From assembly GCA_002171085.1 (NCBI GenBank), contig NHGV01000004.1, positions 128,429 through 135,228 of the forward strand: DNA of 6,800 nt, written 5' to 3'. Source of the stretch: Pelagibacteraceae bacterium TMED146 (GTDB lineage Bacteria > Pseudomonadota > Alphaproteobacteria > Pelagibacterales > Pelagibacteraceae). The stretch's first letter is position 1. Every line of letters begins with the position of its first letter. This document shows positions 1 through 6,685 of this stretch, in pieces. Both the position numbers and the translations under genes were made by a program. Under the pieces are notes generated by a model. The model was not told where the DNA came from. It made no database searches and was given only the letters and a program-made list of their open reading frames with translations.

Positions 1-218
1 TTGCCATTGCCAGAAGCTTAATAAACAAACCTAAGCTTATTTTGGCAGATGAACCAACGGGAAGCTTAGACTCAAAAAATGCTGAAGTAATTTTAGACAT
101 GTTTATAAATTTTAAAGATGAAAATTCTTTAATATTGTTTGCAACCCACAATAAATCACTTGTTAATAAGTCAGATTTAGAATTAACAATTTCAAATGGA
201 ACTGTTAATTTTAATTAA
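1..218 (+). CDS. lolD: LolD-like ABC transporter ATP-binding protein (C-terminal 71 residues, 5' end outside window)
   Basis: This is the end of an ABC ATPase, read in the frame of base 3 and ending at TAA 216-218. The visible part starts just after the signature motif (AIARSL), then has Walker B with the catalytic glutamate and D-loop (LILADEPTGSLD, visible residues 12-23) and the H-loop histidine (ATHN, residues 47-50). The IARxLxxxPKLILADEPTGxLD wording is typical of the LolD/FtsE/MacB group of small ATPases. LolD powers the inner-membrane LolCDE complex, which releases lipoproteins to LolA for transfer to the outer membrane. The choice of LolD over relatives rests mostly on context, because lolC/E-lolD-dnaE is a common alphaproteobacterial order. 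The stop codon overlaps the dnaE ATG by one base (TAATG), implying co-translation. The Walker A half and the membrane partner lie upstream of the window, so the family call is firm but the exact member is inferred. Confidence 0.8.
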   Translation, partial: AIARSLINKPKLILADEPTGSLDSKNAEVILDMFINFKDENSLILFATHNKSLVNKSDLELTISNGTVNFN

Positions 219-3200
219 TGACGGCAGAAGTAATTAATTTAAAAATACATTCCCAGTTTTCAATTTGTGAAGGTGCAATAAAAATTGATAAATTGGTTAA
301 TTTCTGCAAAGAGCACAGTGTTACGGCAGTAGGACTTTGTGACTCTGAAAATTTATCTGGAGCTTTAGAATTCTCTACTCAGCTTAAGAAAGAGGGCATT
401 CAACCTATAATAGGAACAAAAATTTATATAAAAGAAAAAATAGATGGAAAAATAACTTATGGAATAGTTTCCTTATATGCAAAAAATCAAATCGGTTATA
501 AAAATTTACTAAAACTATCTTCCAAATCTTATCTTGATTTACAAGAAAATGACGACAAACCAAATATTAATTTAAATATATTAAAAAAATATCATGAAGG
601 AATAATTATACTGATTGGTGGAAGTTTTAGTTATTTTTCAGATTTATTAGTAAAAAATAAAGATGAATACTGCTTTAATGAGATAAAAAAACTTAAAGAT
701 ACTTTTGTTGATAACATTTATATTGAAATCCAAAGACATGATGAGCCTCATGAAAAACAACTTGAAAAGAAATTAGTAAAACTATCATCTGATATAAACA
801 TACCTTTAATTGCAACCAATGAAGTATTTTATCTGGAACAAGATTCACATAATGCTCATGATGCCTTTATTTGCGTTGGTAAAAAAAATTATGTTAATGA
901 AAAAAACAGGTTAAAATATTCCAATCAGCATTATTTTAAAAAGACAAATGAATTTGACATTCTATTTGCTGATTTGCCTGATGCTCTCGAAAATAACAAA
1001 AACTTTAAATATAAATTTAATTATTTTCCAAAAAAAAGTAATCCATTACTTCCATCTTTTTATGAAAATGGAAAGGATACTAATCAAATATTAAAAGATA
1101 AAGCAGAGAAAGGTTTAGAAGAAAGATTAGAAAAATATGTTTATCCAAGGTTGGGTGAAAATGCTGATAAAAATGAAACAAAAAAAGATTATTTTGTCAG
1201 ACTGAATTATGAAGTTTCTGTAATTTCAAAAATGAAATTTTCTGGTTATTTTTTAATTGTATCTGATTACATAAATTGGGCCAAATCAAATAATATTCCT
1301 GTTGGGCCAGGTAGAGGATCGGGTGCTGGCTCGCTTGTTGCGTGGTGTTTGTCTATTACAGATTTAGATCCTATCAGATTTGGTTTACTCTTTGAACGTT
1401 TTTTAAATCCTGACAGGATATCAATGCCAGACTTTGATATAGATTTTTGCCAAGAAGGTCGTGATGAAGTTATCAATTATGTTAAAGACAAATATCCAAA
1501 TAAAGTTGCTCAAATCATTACTTTTGGAAAACTTCAAGCTAGAATGGCATTACGTGATATTGGTAGAGTTTTGGGCTTACCTTATGGAAGAGTAGATCAG
1601 CTTTGTAAAATGATACCATTTGATCCGTCTAGACCATTATCTTTAGCGGAGTCAATTGCAATAGAACCAAGATTACAAGAAGCTGAAAAAAACGATCCAG
1701 TAATAAAAAAACTAATTAATTATGCTCTTAAACTGGAGGGTTTATATAGAAACGTAGCAACTCATGCAGCGGGAGTTGTTATTGGTGATAGAAACTTAGA
1801 TGAATTAGTTCCTCTTTATAAAGATTTATCTTCAACGTTACCAATTCCAGTTACTCAATTTGATATGAAATCATCGGAGGACGCTGGTTTAGTTAAGTTT
1901 GATTTTCTTGGTTTAAAAACTTTAACTGTAATAAAAAAAACTATAGAGTTTATTCAAAAAGACAAACCTGATTTTGATTTAAGCAAAATCAATCTAGCAG
2001 ATCAAGAAACTTTTCAACTCCTTAGTTCTGGAGAAACCATGGGTATATTTCAGCTCGAAAGCTCCGGTATGAGGGAAGTTCTAAAGCAATTAAAGCCAAA
2101 TAAATTTGAAGATATTATAGCATTAGTAGCGTTGTACAGACCTGGCCCTATGCAAAATATCCCAACTTATATTTCTAGAAAACATAAAAAAGAGGAAGTT
2201 GACTACATTCATACAAAATTAGAAAATATTTTAAAGGAAACATATGGAGTAATAATTTATCAAGAACAAGTGATGCAAATTGCTCAAGCCTTATCAAATT
2301 TCAGCGCAAGTAAAGCTGATATTTTAAGAAAAGCTATGGGTAAAAAAAAGTCAGCAGAAATGGAGCGACAAAAAAAAGATTTTATAGATGGTGCTGTTAA
2401 AAATGGTATTACAAGGGATCAAGTCATTTATATTTTTCAATTAGTAGAAAAGTTTGCACAATATGGATTTAACAAAAGTCATGCTGCTGCATATGCATTA
2501 ATTGCTTTTCAAACAGCATACCTAAAAACTCATTATCCAATATATTTTTTTTGCGCCTCTATGAATACAGAACTATCAAATACTGATAAATTAAATTTGT
2601 TTTACGAAGAATTAAAAAGATTAAAAATTGATATTAGACCACCAAATATTAATTTTTCATATGCAGAATTTTTGCCCAGAGACAAAACTATTTATTACGC
2701 ATTATCAGCAATAAAAGCTATTGGTTACGATGCTATTTCAAAAATCGTAGATGAAAGAGAGAGAAATGGAAAATTTAATTCAATTTCTGAATTTTTAAAC
2801 AGAGTAGAAAGTAAAAACTTAAATAAGTTACAATTAGAAGGATTAATTAAGTCTGGTTCGTTAGATATTTTAGATAATAATAGAAAAAAACTTTTTGAGA
2901 ATGTTCCAGAATACATAAAACAATCAAAATCCTCAGATGAAGTTAGTGATAATGAACAAGACCAATTATTTTCAAATGAAATTGAGAATGATCAAATAAA
3001 TAACAAAGAATTCAATGTATTAGATTGGGATAAAAATGAAAAAATAAAAAAAGAATTCGAGTCAATTGGTTTTTTTGTTGGAGAACATCCTTTAAAATCA
3101 AATCTTCAAGTCTTAAAAAAATATAACGTATCTTCATATCAAGAATTAAAAAATAATAACACTCTTAAAGATGGAATGATTGCTGGAACATTGATTTCAA

Positions 3201-3640
3201 TTCAAGAAAAAAAAACCGCAAAAGGCAATCCTTATGCGATCATCAAATTAGTTGATCTCAGTTCAATGTATGAACTTTTTATATTTTCAGAAAAATTAGT
3301 AGAAAATAGATCTAATCTTGTTGTCGGTAATTCTTTTTTAGTAAAAGTAAAGAAAGAAACCAGTAAAGAAAATATTGAAAGAATTAATTTAGAAAATATA
3401 TTTTTTATCGATGACTTGAAAAATCAAACTATTGATCAAGTAAGTTTCAAAATTGATAACATCAAATCTTTAGATGTTATTAAAAATAGATTGAAAGAGA
3501 AAGGTTCTTCAAATGTAAATATTATTTATAAAGATAAAAATTCTAAAAAGTATTCTTTTAGAATACACCATAAATTAAATGTAAGACCATCTGATATTGA
3601 ATTTCTTGAAAATTACCAGATTAAGCCAATTTTTCAGTAA
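218..3640 (+). CDS. dnaE: DNA polymerase III subunit alpha
   Basis: This is the catalytic subunit of the replicative polymerase, 1140 residues against about 1160 in E. coli. A PHP domain occupies roughly residues 1-280. The polymerase core follows: PGRGSGAGS at 364-372, MPDFDIDF at 403-410 with D407 and D409 as metal-binding aspartates, and VKFDFLGL at 559-566 with D562 as the third. Other conserved blocks are THAAGVVIG (from 515) and YGFNKSHAAAYA (from 749). A helix-hairpin-helix region starts near 828 (ALSAIKAIG), a QDQLF clamp-binding motif lies at 914-918, an OB fold starts near 987, and the C-terminal tail should be the tau-binding part. In the PHP domain the usual H-x-H is N7-x-K9, with H11 kept, so it is probably not a metal-dependent exonuclease; proofreading would come from a separate DnaQ. 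The ATG at 218 is the only sensible start: it overlaps the upstream stop and lacks a clear Shine-Dalgarno, so coupling is likely. Confidence 0.98.
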   Translation: MTAEVINLKIHSQFSICEGAIKIDKLVNFCKEHSVTAVGLCDSENLSGALEFSTQLKKEGIQPIIGTKIYIKEKIDGKITYGIVSLYAKNQIGYKNLLKLSSKSYLDLQENDDKPNINLNILKKYHEGIIILIGGSFSYFSDLLVKNKDEYCFNEIKKLKDTFVDNIYIEIQRHDEPHEKQLEKKLVKLSSDINIPLIATNEVFYLEQDSHNAHDAFICVGKKNYVNEKNRLKYSNQHYFKKTNEFDILFADLPDALENNKNFKYKFNYFPKKSNPLLPSFYENGKDTNQILKDKAEKGLEERLEKYVYPRLGENADKNETKKDYFVRLNYEVSVISKMKFSGYFLIVSDYINWAKSNNIPVGPGRGSGAGSLVAWCLSITDLDPIRFGLLFERFLNPDRISMPDFDIDFCQEGRDEVINYVKDKYPNKVAQIITFGKLQARMALRDIGRVLGLPYGRVDQLCKMIPFDPSRPLSLAESIAIEPRLQEAEKNDPVIKKLINYALKLEGLYRNVATHAAGVVIGDRNLDELVPLYKDLSSTLPIPVTQFDMKSSEDAGLVKFDFLGLKTLTVIKKTIEFIQKDKPDFDLSKINLADQETFQLLSSGETMGIFQLESSGMREVLKQLKPNKFEDIIALVALYRPGPMQNIPTYISRKHKKEEVDYIHTKLENILKETYGVIIYQEQVMQIAQALSNFSASKADILRKAMGKKKSAEMERQKKDFIDGAVKNGITRDQVIYIFQLVEKFAQYGFNKSHAAAYALIAFQTAYLKTHYPIYFFCASMNTELSNTDKLNLFYEELKRLKIDIRPPNINFSYAEFLPRDKTIYYALSAIKAIGYDAISKIVDERERNGKFNSISEFLNRVESKNLNKLQLEGLIKSGSLDILDNNRKKLFENVPEYIKQSKSSDEVSDNEQDQLFSNEIENDQINNKEFNVLDWDKNEKIKKEFESIGFFVGEHPLKSNLQVLKKYNVSSYQELKNNNTLKDGMIAGTLISIQEKKTAKGNPYAIIKLVDLSSMYELFIFSEKLVENRSNLVVGNSFLVKVKKETSKENIERINLENIFFIDDLKNQTIDQVSFKIDNIKSLDVIKNRLKEKGSSNVNIIYKDKNSKKYSFRIHHKLNVRPSDIEFLENYQIKPIFQ

Positions 3641-3648
3641 ATTTTCAG

Positions 3649-3676
3649 TTGAAATTTTAATGATCAGTTATATAAG
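3649..3676 (+). promoter_or_regulatory. Predicted sigma-70-type promoter for rpsB
   Basis: TTGAAA at 3649-3654 (five of six matches to TTGACA) and TATAAG at 3671-3676 (five of six to TATAAT) are separated by 16 bp. Transcription would start near 3682-3684, giving an untranslated leader of about 83 bases before the rpsB ATG. It sits just after the dnaE stop, exactly where the rpsB cluster needs its own promoter. AT-rich DNA yields chance matches, but both boxes are good and the position fits. Confidence 0.6.
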
Positions 3677-3682
3677 CCTCAT

Positions 3683-3765
3683 AAAAAAACGCACAGAGAA
3701 AGTGGCTTTTGCCCCCGGTCTGCATTTGCAGTAGCTTCTCTGGAGGATTAACCGGAAAGGATAAA
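3683..3765 (+). promoter_or_regulatory. Structured 5' leader RNA of rpsB (probable S2 autoregulatory element)
   Basis: The 70 bases at 3691-3760 contain 37 G or C by hand count (about 53%), a sharp island in an AT-rich window. CAGAGAA (3694-3700) is perfectly complementary to TTCTCTG (3736-3742), giving a 7-bp stem. Its loop can hold GGC-TTTT-GCC (3704-3713) and CTGC-ATTT-GCAG (3720-3731). Between these, CCGGT (3715-3719) is complementary to ACCGG (3751-3755) outside the stem. That pairing would form a pseudoknot and cover the first GG of the Shine-Dalgarno region GGAAAGG (3754-3760). CTTT at 3706-3709 could in addition pair with AAAG at 3756-3759. From memory, comparative work on Candidatus Pelagibacter ubique described a candidate cis-regulatory RNA before the S2 gene, and E. 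coli S2 is known to repress its own rpsB-tsf mRNA. Repression by S2 here is inferred from those precedents. Confidence 0.75.
3754..3760 (+). promoter_or_regulatory. rpsB ribosome-binding site, overlapping the pseudoknot
   Basis: GGAAAGG ends 5 bases before the ATG at 3766, a normal spacing, and supports that ATG over the in-frame TTG at 3709. A stronger GGAGG lies at 3742-3746, but 19 bases from the ATG, too far for direct initiation. The GG at 3754-3755 is part of the ACCGG arm of the predicted pseudoknot, so access to this site could be regulated. Confidence 0.65.
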
Positions 3766-4554
3766 ATGAACTTACCAGAAGTAACAGTAAAGGACCTGTT
3801 AGAGGCAGGCGTACATTTAGGACATAAAACTTTTAGATGGAATCCAAAAATGAAACCTTATATTTTTGGAGAAAAAAACTCTATTCACATTATAGATTTA
3901 TCAAAAACATTAGAACTTTTAAAAATAGCGCTATTAGAATTGCATAAATCTGTATTAGGCGGTGGAAAAGTATTATTTGTGTCTACAAAAAAGCAAGCTT
4001 CAGAACTTATAGCTGAGGTTGCTAAAGAAACAGATAATTATTATGTAAATTTTAGATGGTTAGGAGGAATGTTAACCAATTGGAATACAATTAGTAATTC
4101 AATAAAAAGATTAAAAAACCTTAAGAAAAACTTACTACAAGAAGACTCTGGTTTTACTAAAAAAGAGTTAATCAAAATGAATCTTGAAAAAGAAAAGTTA
4201 GAAAGATCTTTAGGCGGAATTTCTGAGATGAAAAAATTACCAGATATAATTTTTGTGATAGATACAAACATTGAGTCATTAGCCATTTTGGAAGCTAAAA
4301 AACTTAATATTCCTATTATTGGAGTGTTGGATAGCAATTCAGATCCAGATAACATTGATTTTCCAATTCCAGGGAATGATGATGCGCGCAGGTCAATTAA
4401 TCTTTATTGTGATTTAATTAAAAAAACCATTTTAGATGCAAAGAAAAATATTAAAGTTTCTGAAAAAAAAGAAAAATCAAAAGAAGATTCAAAAGATCAA
4501 AAATTAAGTAATAAAAAGGAAATAAATAAGGAAGATAAAAATGTCAGTGCTTGA
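3766..4554 (+). CDS. rpsB: 30S ribosomal protein S2
   Basis: S2 sits on the body/head of the small ribosomal subunit and is needed for S1 binding and initiation. The protein has 262 residues (E. coli 241). It opens with the first family signature ([15 protein letters not shown] from residue 7, then [12 protein letters not shown]). [10 protein letters not shown] lies at 97-106, a charged helical hairpin spans about 108-155, and the second signature [10 protein letters not shown] runs from 159, ending with [11 protein letters not shown] at 201-211. The last 30 or so residues form a lysine/glutamate/aspartate-rich tail (about 232-262) that accounts for the extra length and is probably disordered. 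The open frame extends upstream to a TTG at 3709, but those 19 codons lie in the structured leader and are not S2-like, so the ATG at 3766 is preferred. The end overlaps tsf by 14 bases in another frame. Confidence 0.98.
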   Translation: MNLPEVTVKDLLEAGVHLGHKTFRWNPKMKPYIFGEKNSIHIIDLSKTLELLKIALLELHKSVLGGGKVLFVSTKKQASELIAEVAKETDNYYVNFRWLGGMLTNWNTISNSIKRLKNLKKNLLQEDSGFTKKELIKMNLEKEKLERSLGGISEMKKLPDIIFVIDTNIESLAILEAKKLNIPIIGVLDSNSDPDNIDFPIPGNDDARRSINLYCDLIKKTILDAKKNIKVSEKKEKSKEDSKDQKLSNKKEINKEDKNVSA

Positions 4555-5443
4555 AAAAGTTAAAGAATTAAGGGAAGTTACAGGTGCAGGCATGCAGGAT
4601 TGCAAAAATGCTCTTAAAGAAAATAATAACGATATTGATAAATCAGTAGAATATTTAAGAAAAAAAGGTGTTTTAAAAGCATCTAAAAAAAGTTCAAGAG
4701 ATGCAGCTGAAGGATTAATCATTATTGGTGAAAATGAGAATAATTTTACTTTAACCGAAATTAATACCGAGACTGACTTTGTTGCTAAGAATAATGAATT
4801 TATAGAATTTTGCTCAAAGGTTTCTGAAGTAAGTTTGAATGCAAATAGCTTAGATGAATTGCAAAATCAAAAATTAAATGATTCAACTATTCAAGAGTCT
4901 ATTGTTAATCTAATTTCTAAAATTGGTGAAAACATTAAATTAAGAAGATTTGAAAATATTAATAAAGATGGAAAAAAAATAAGCTATTATATTCATAATA
5001 AATCAAGTGATTTAACTGGAAAAATAGTTGCTGTAGTTAAGTATAATTCAAGCAAAGTTGAGTCAAAAAATTTGTCAAACAATGTTTGTATGCATGTAGC
5101 CGCTATGTCACCGATGTCATTAGATGAAAAGAGTTTAGATAAAAATTTTCTTGAAAGTGAAAAAAAGATAATTGAAGAGCAACTAAGTAAAGAAGGAAAA
5201 AAGCCAGAGATAATTAAAAAAATTATGACTGGCAAATTAAACAAAGTTATATCGGAAAATACTCTATTAGGACAAAACTGGGTTGTTGATCAGGATATAA
5301 CAGTTAAAAAAGCTATTGAAAATTTCAATAAAGATAATTCAGATAATTTTGAAATAATTAGTTATCATAAGTATAAAGTTGGTGAAGGTATCGAAATTAA
5401 AAAAACTGATTTTAGTGAGGAAGTAAAATCATTAACTAAATAA
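4541..5443 (+). CDS. tsf: Translation elongation factor Ts
   Basis: EF-Ts is the cytoplasmic nucleotide-exchange factor that recycles EF-Tu from GDP to GTP. The 300 residues (E. coli 283) begin with the UBA-like N-terminal domain and first signature, [16 protein letters not shown], at residues 10-25. The second signature, [12 protein letters not shown], follows at 76-87; D79 and F80 match the E. coli D80/F81 pair that contacts EF-Tu. The core has MHVAAMSP at 184-191, the two-subdomain layout appears complete, and the C-terminal [12 protein letters not shown] is typical. The ATG is preceded by AAGGAAG at 4528-4534, inside the rpsB coding sequence and at a suitable distance. The 14-base overlap with rpsB should couple EF-Ts synthesis to S2. 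As in E. coli, the rpsB leader probably controls both. No pyrH follows, contrary to the common order. Confidence 0.98.
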   Translation: MSVLEKVKELREVTGAGMQDCKNALKENNNDIDKSVEYLRKKGVLKASKKSSRDAAEGLIIIGENENNFTLTEINTETDFVAKNNEFIEFCSKVSEVSLNANSLDELQNQKLNDSTIQESIVNLISKIGENIKLRRFENINKDGKKISYYIHNKSSDLTGKIVAVVKYNSSKVESKNLSNNVCMHVAAMSPMSLDEKSLDKNFLESEKKIIEEQLSKEGKKPEIIKKIMTGKLNKVISENTLLGQNWVVDQDITVKKAIENFNKDNSDNFEIISYHKYKVGEGIEIKKTDFSEEVKSLTK

Positions 5444-5447
5444 AAAA

Positions 5448-6008
5448 ATGACTACAAATGACAGATTAAAATCTTTCGAAAAAAAAATGGAAGATTCAAT
5501 TATTTCACTCAACAAAGATCTTTCAACAATAAGAACAGGAAGAGCTCATTCTTCGATGTTAGATTTAGTAAAAGTCGACGTTTATGGTCAATCATTGCCA
5601 ATTAATCAAATTGGAACAATTAGTATTTCTGATCCTCAAACTCTATCAATTCAAGTATGGGACTCAAATAATGTAAAATTTTGTGAAAAAGCCATTAGAG
5701 AGAGTGATTTAAATTTAAATCCTATAGTTGATGGTCAGTTATTGAGAATACCAGTTCCAAAATTAAATGAAGATAGAAGAAAGGAACTATCTAAAATTGT
5801 AGGTCAACAATCAGAAAAAATAAAAATATCTATTCGAAATATTCGAAGAAATGGGATGGATTATTTGAAAGAAGAAGAAAAAAATAAAAATATTAGTGAA
5901 GATGAAAGTAAGAAACTTTCCAACGATTTACAAAAATTAACAGATGAATTTGTAAAAAAAATAGAAATTAAAATAAAAGAAAAAGAACAAGAAATTCTTA
6001 AAATATGA
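5448..6008 (+). CDS. frr: Ribosome recycling factor
   Basis: RRF splits post-termination ribosomes together with EF-G. The protein has 186 residues, essentially the usual length (185 in E. coli), which supports the ATG at 5448. It shows the two-domain design: a three-helix-bundle domain I formed by both ends, with a beta domain II inserted at about 32-105. The conserved STIRTGRA is at 26-33, SDLNLNP at 86-92, IPVPKLNEDRRKEL at 101-114 and IRNIRR at 129-134; R133 aligns with the important E. coli R132. The C-terminal helix is very rich in lysine and glutamate. Only four bases separate it from tsf. The nearest Shine-Dalgarno-like run (GAGGAAG, 5417-5423) is about 25 bases upstream inside tsf, so re-initiation by ribosomes finishing tsf is likely. 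The end overlaps uppS in an ATGA. Confidence 0.98.
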   Translation: MTTNDRLKSFEKKMEDSIISLNKDLSTIRTGRAHSSMLDLVKVDVYGQSLPINQIGTISISDPQTLSIQVWDSNNVKFCEKAIRESDLNLNPIVDGQLLRIPVPKLNEDRRKELSKIVGQQSEKIKISIRNIRRNGMDYLKEEEKNKNISEDESKKLSNDLQKLTDEFVKKIEIKIKEKEQEILKI

Positions 6009-6685
6009 TACACCCTAATCATGTTGCCATAATAATGGATGGTAATGGAAGATGGGGTATTAAAAATTTCAATAATAGAGCAAAAGGGCATGAATACGGT
6101 GTCAAAAATATAAAACCAATTATAGAATTTTGTATAAGTAATAAAATTAAAAATCTTACTTTGTATGCTCTGTCAAAAGATAATTTTCTTAAAAGGAAAA
6201 AAAAAGAATTAAAAAATATTTTTTATTTATTTGAAAAATATTTTAATAAACAAAAAACTTTTTTTGAAAAAAAAAAAATTAATTTATTTTTTATAGGTGA
6301 AAATACTGGACTACCTAATAATATAAAAAAAATCATGTCTTCAATTAACAAAAAGTCAGATATTAAAAATATAAATTTAAATCTTTGTATTGCATTTAAT
6401 TACAGCTCAAAACTAGAAATTATAAAATCTTTTAAAAAAACCTTATCTCAAAATAAATCATTTAATACAAAAAATATTCAAAAAAACTTATTTACTGGAA
6501 AAATTAATGATCCAGAAATAATAATTAGAACTGGTGGTATGAATAGATTAAGTGACTTTTTACTATGGCAGTCAGCATACTCTGAGATATATTTTGTAAA
6601 AACTCTTTGGCCAGATTTTACTGTAAGAAAATTGAAAAATATTTTAACGCAATTTAATACAATTAAAAGAAATTTTGGCGCATGA
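6005..6685 (+). CDS. uppS: Isoprenyl transferase, probable undecaprenyl diphosphate synthase
   Basis: This cis-prenyltransferase adds isopentenyl diphosphate units to farnesyl diphosphate to make the C55 carrier lipid for peptidoglycan and surface glycans. The protein has 226 residues, slightly short for the family (E. coli 253). HVAIIMDGNGRW at 6-17 contains the catalytic D12 (E. coli D26) and R16; R25 and H29 follow in RAKGHE. RTGGMNRLSDFLLWQ at 175-189 keeps R175, R181 and S183, and E194 in AYSEIYF matches metal-binding E213. Two sites are unusual: the standard SSENWxRP is SKDNFLKRK (57-65), with F for W and K63 at the R77 position, and the glutamate of TGGE (E. coli E198) is M179. Product length cannot be read from the sequence; UppS is the default because of the frr-uppS-cdsA context. 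Both ends share ATGA overlaps with neighbours. A run of 12 A lies at 6267-6278. Confidence 0.93.
   Translation: MIHPNHVAIIMDGNGRWGIKNFNNRAKGHEYGVKNIKPIIEFCISNKIKNLTLYALSKDNFLKRKKKELKNIFYLFEKYFNKQKTFFEKKKINLFFIGENTGLPNNIKKIMSSINKKSDIKNINLNLCIAFNYSSKLEIIKSFKKTLSQNKSFNTKNIQKNLFTGKINDPEIIIRTGGMNRLSDFLLWQSAYSEIYFVKTLWPDFTVRKLKNILTQFNTIKRNFGA

Noticed and set aside
1267..1476. Reverse-strand open frames of 63-104 codons within dnaE, rpsB, tsf, frr and uppS
   Set aside because: They lie antisense to well-supported conserved genes, have no recognisable motifs or ribosome-binding sites, and are explained as shadows. The coordinates given are those of one example.
2341..2349. A_AAA_AAG in frame in dnaE as a programmed -1 frameshift site (as in dnaX)
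   Set aside because: Such A runs are common by chance in this AT-rich DNA, no strong stem follows, and full-length DnaE needs no frameshift.
3639..3660. AT-rich inverted repeat after the dnaE stop as a rho-independent terminator
   Set aside because: Only a weak hairpin with a single G-C pair and a bulge can be drawn, and there is no proper T tract. The same bases provide the rpsB -35 box.
3709..3765. In-frame TTG-initiated extension of S2 by 19 codons
   Set aside because: The extra residues ([13 protein letters not shown]...) do not resemble S2, lie inside the structured leader, and no Shine-Dalgarno precedes the TTG; the ATG at 3766 starts where family members start.
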